Source: Begonia masoniana
Taxonomy: Eukaryota; Streptophyta; Magnoliopsida; Cucurbitales; Begoniaceae
Length of the DNA: 64,000 nt
Direction of reading: 5' to 3'
NCBI GenBank assembly: GCA_022432975.1
Contig: CM039502.1
Span: forward strand, 8,220,003 to 8,284,002
Positions 63,961 through 64,000 of this stretch are shown here, piece after piece (positions within the stretch are counted from its first letter, which is position 1; every line of letters begins with the position of its first letter). The notes under the pieces are model-generated. The model did not search any database. It was not told the DNA's origin and saw only the letters and a list, made by a program, of their open reading frames with translations. The position numbers and the translations under genes are program-made.

Positions 63961-64000
63961 TCTCTGTTTTCTTTTACGTGGAAGATTGAGTGTGGACTAA

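Larger units (their letters stand above)
59055..64000. mobile_element. Unclassified repeat, interrupted by a solo-LTR-like unit
   Basis: 59055-59283 (gattgtctaagagggggg...gtgaattagg, tggttcggccaatcttgcctacg) continues at 63401 (cttctcctctcgagaaaactagatc) to the window end. The two parts match a repeat of this type that I recall from other plant genomes, joined by the duplicated bases cttct. The final 200 bases form a minisatellite. The class is unknown and the right end lies outside the window. Confidence 0.55.

Overview
The window is plant nuclear DNA, almost certainly from a eudicot. It is AT-rich, has short GT-AG introns, and carries recognisable plant genes next to plant transposons. The species cannot be told from the sequence. 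Annotation was done by reading, with exon ends placed from splice signals plus protein-family continuity.

Left part (1-20.4 kb, + strand genes): a 10-exon serine carboxypeptidase-like gene (81-2976), a single-exon TED7-type proline-rich membrane protein (3209-3811), a 9-exon class P alcohol dehydrogenase ADH1 (6092-8198) and the SEUSS transcriptional co-regulator (15438-20426). Between them lie many non-autonomous DNA transposons. Some are hAT-like with 8-bp target duplications; others are Mutator-like with long inverted repeats and 9-bp target duplications.

Repeat knot at 20.7-24.3 kb: one Mutator-like element has captured the promoter and first exon of a cell-wall invertase and was itself hit by a second element. 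A neighbouring element carries a near-identical ~1.02-kb tandem duplication.

Middle part (25.3-50 kb): GRAS gene SCL1 (-), a DnaJ/DnaJ-X chaperone (+), F-box/LRR SKP2A (-), a USP-domain receptor-like cytoplasmic kinase (-), an intronless PPR gene (-), an AGL80-like type I MADS gene (-), MICOS subunit MIC10 (-) and a small unnamed membrane protein (-).

Right part (50.5-64 kb) is a repeat stack. A degraded dehydrin duplicate is split by a dead Ty1/copia element with two LTRs and a 5-bp duplication. Next come a truncated second copia in opposite orientation, an unclassified repeat, and inside that a solo-LTR-like unit (59284-63400). The LTR-like unit holds a hAT element carrying a stolen host exon, and a remarkable array of inverted 14-16-bp motifs.

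A recurrent feature is the single-base indel in otherwise perfect conserved genes (ADH1, SEU, SCL1 twice, probably the 49.6-50.0-kb gene). Consensus error is a likelier explanation than four dead genes. The genes are ordinary housekeeping, developmental and stress genes with no common pathway. The unusual biology is in transposons that pick up host gene pieces.
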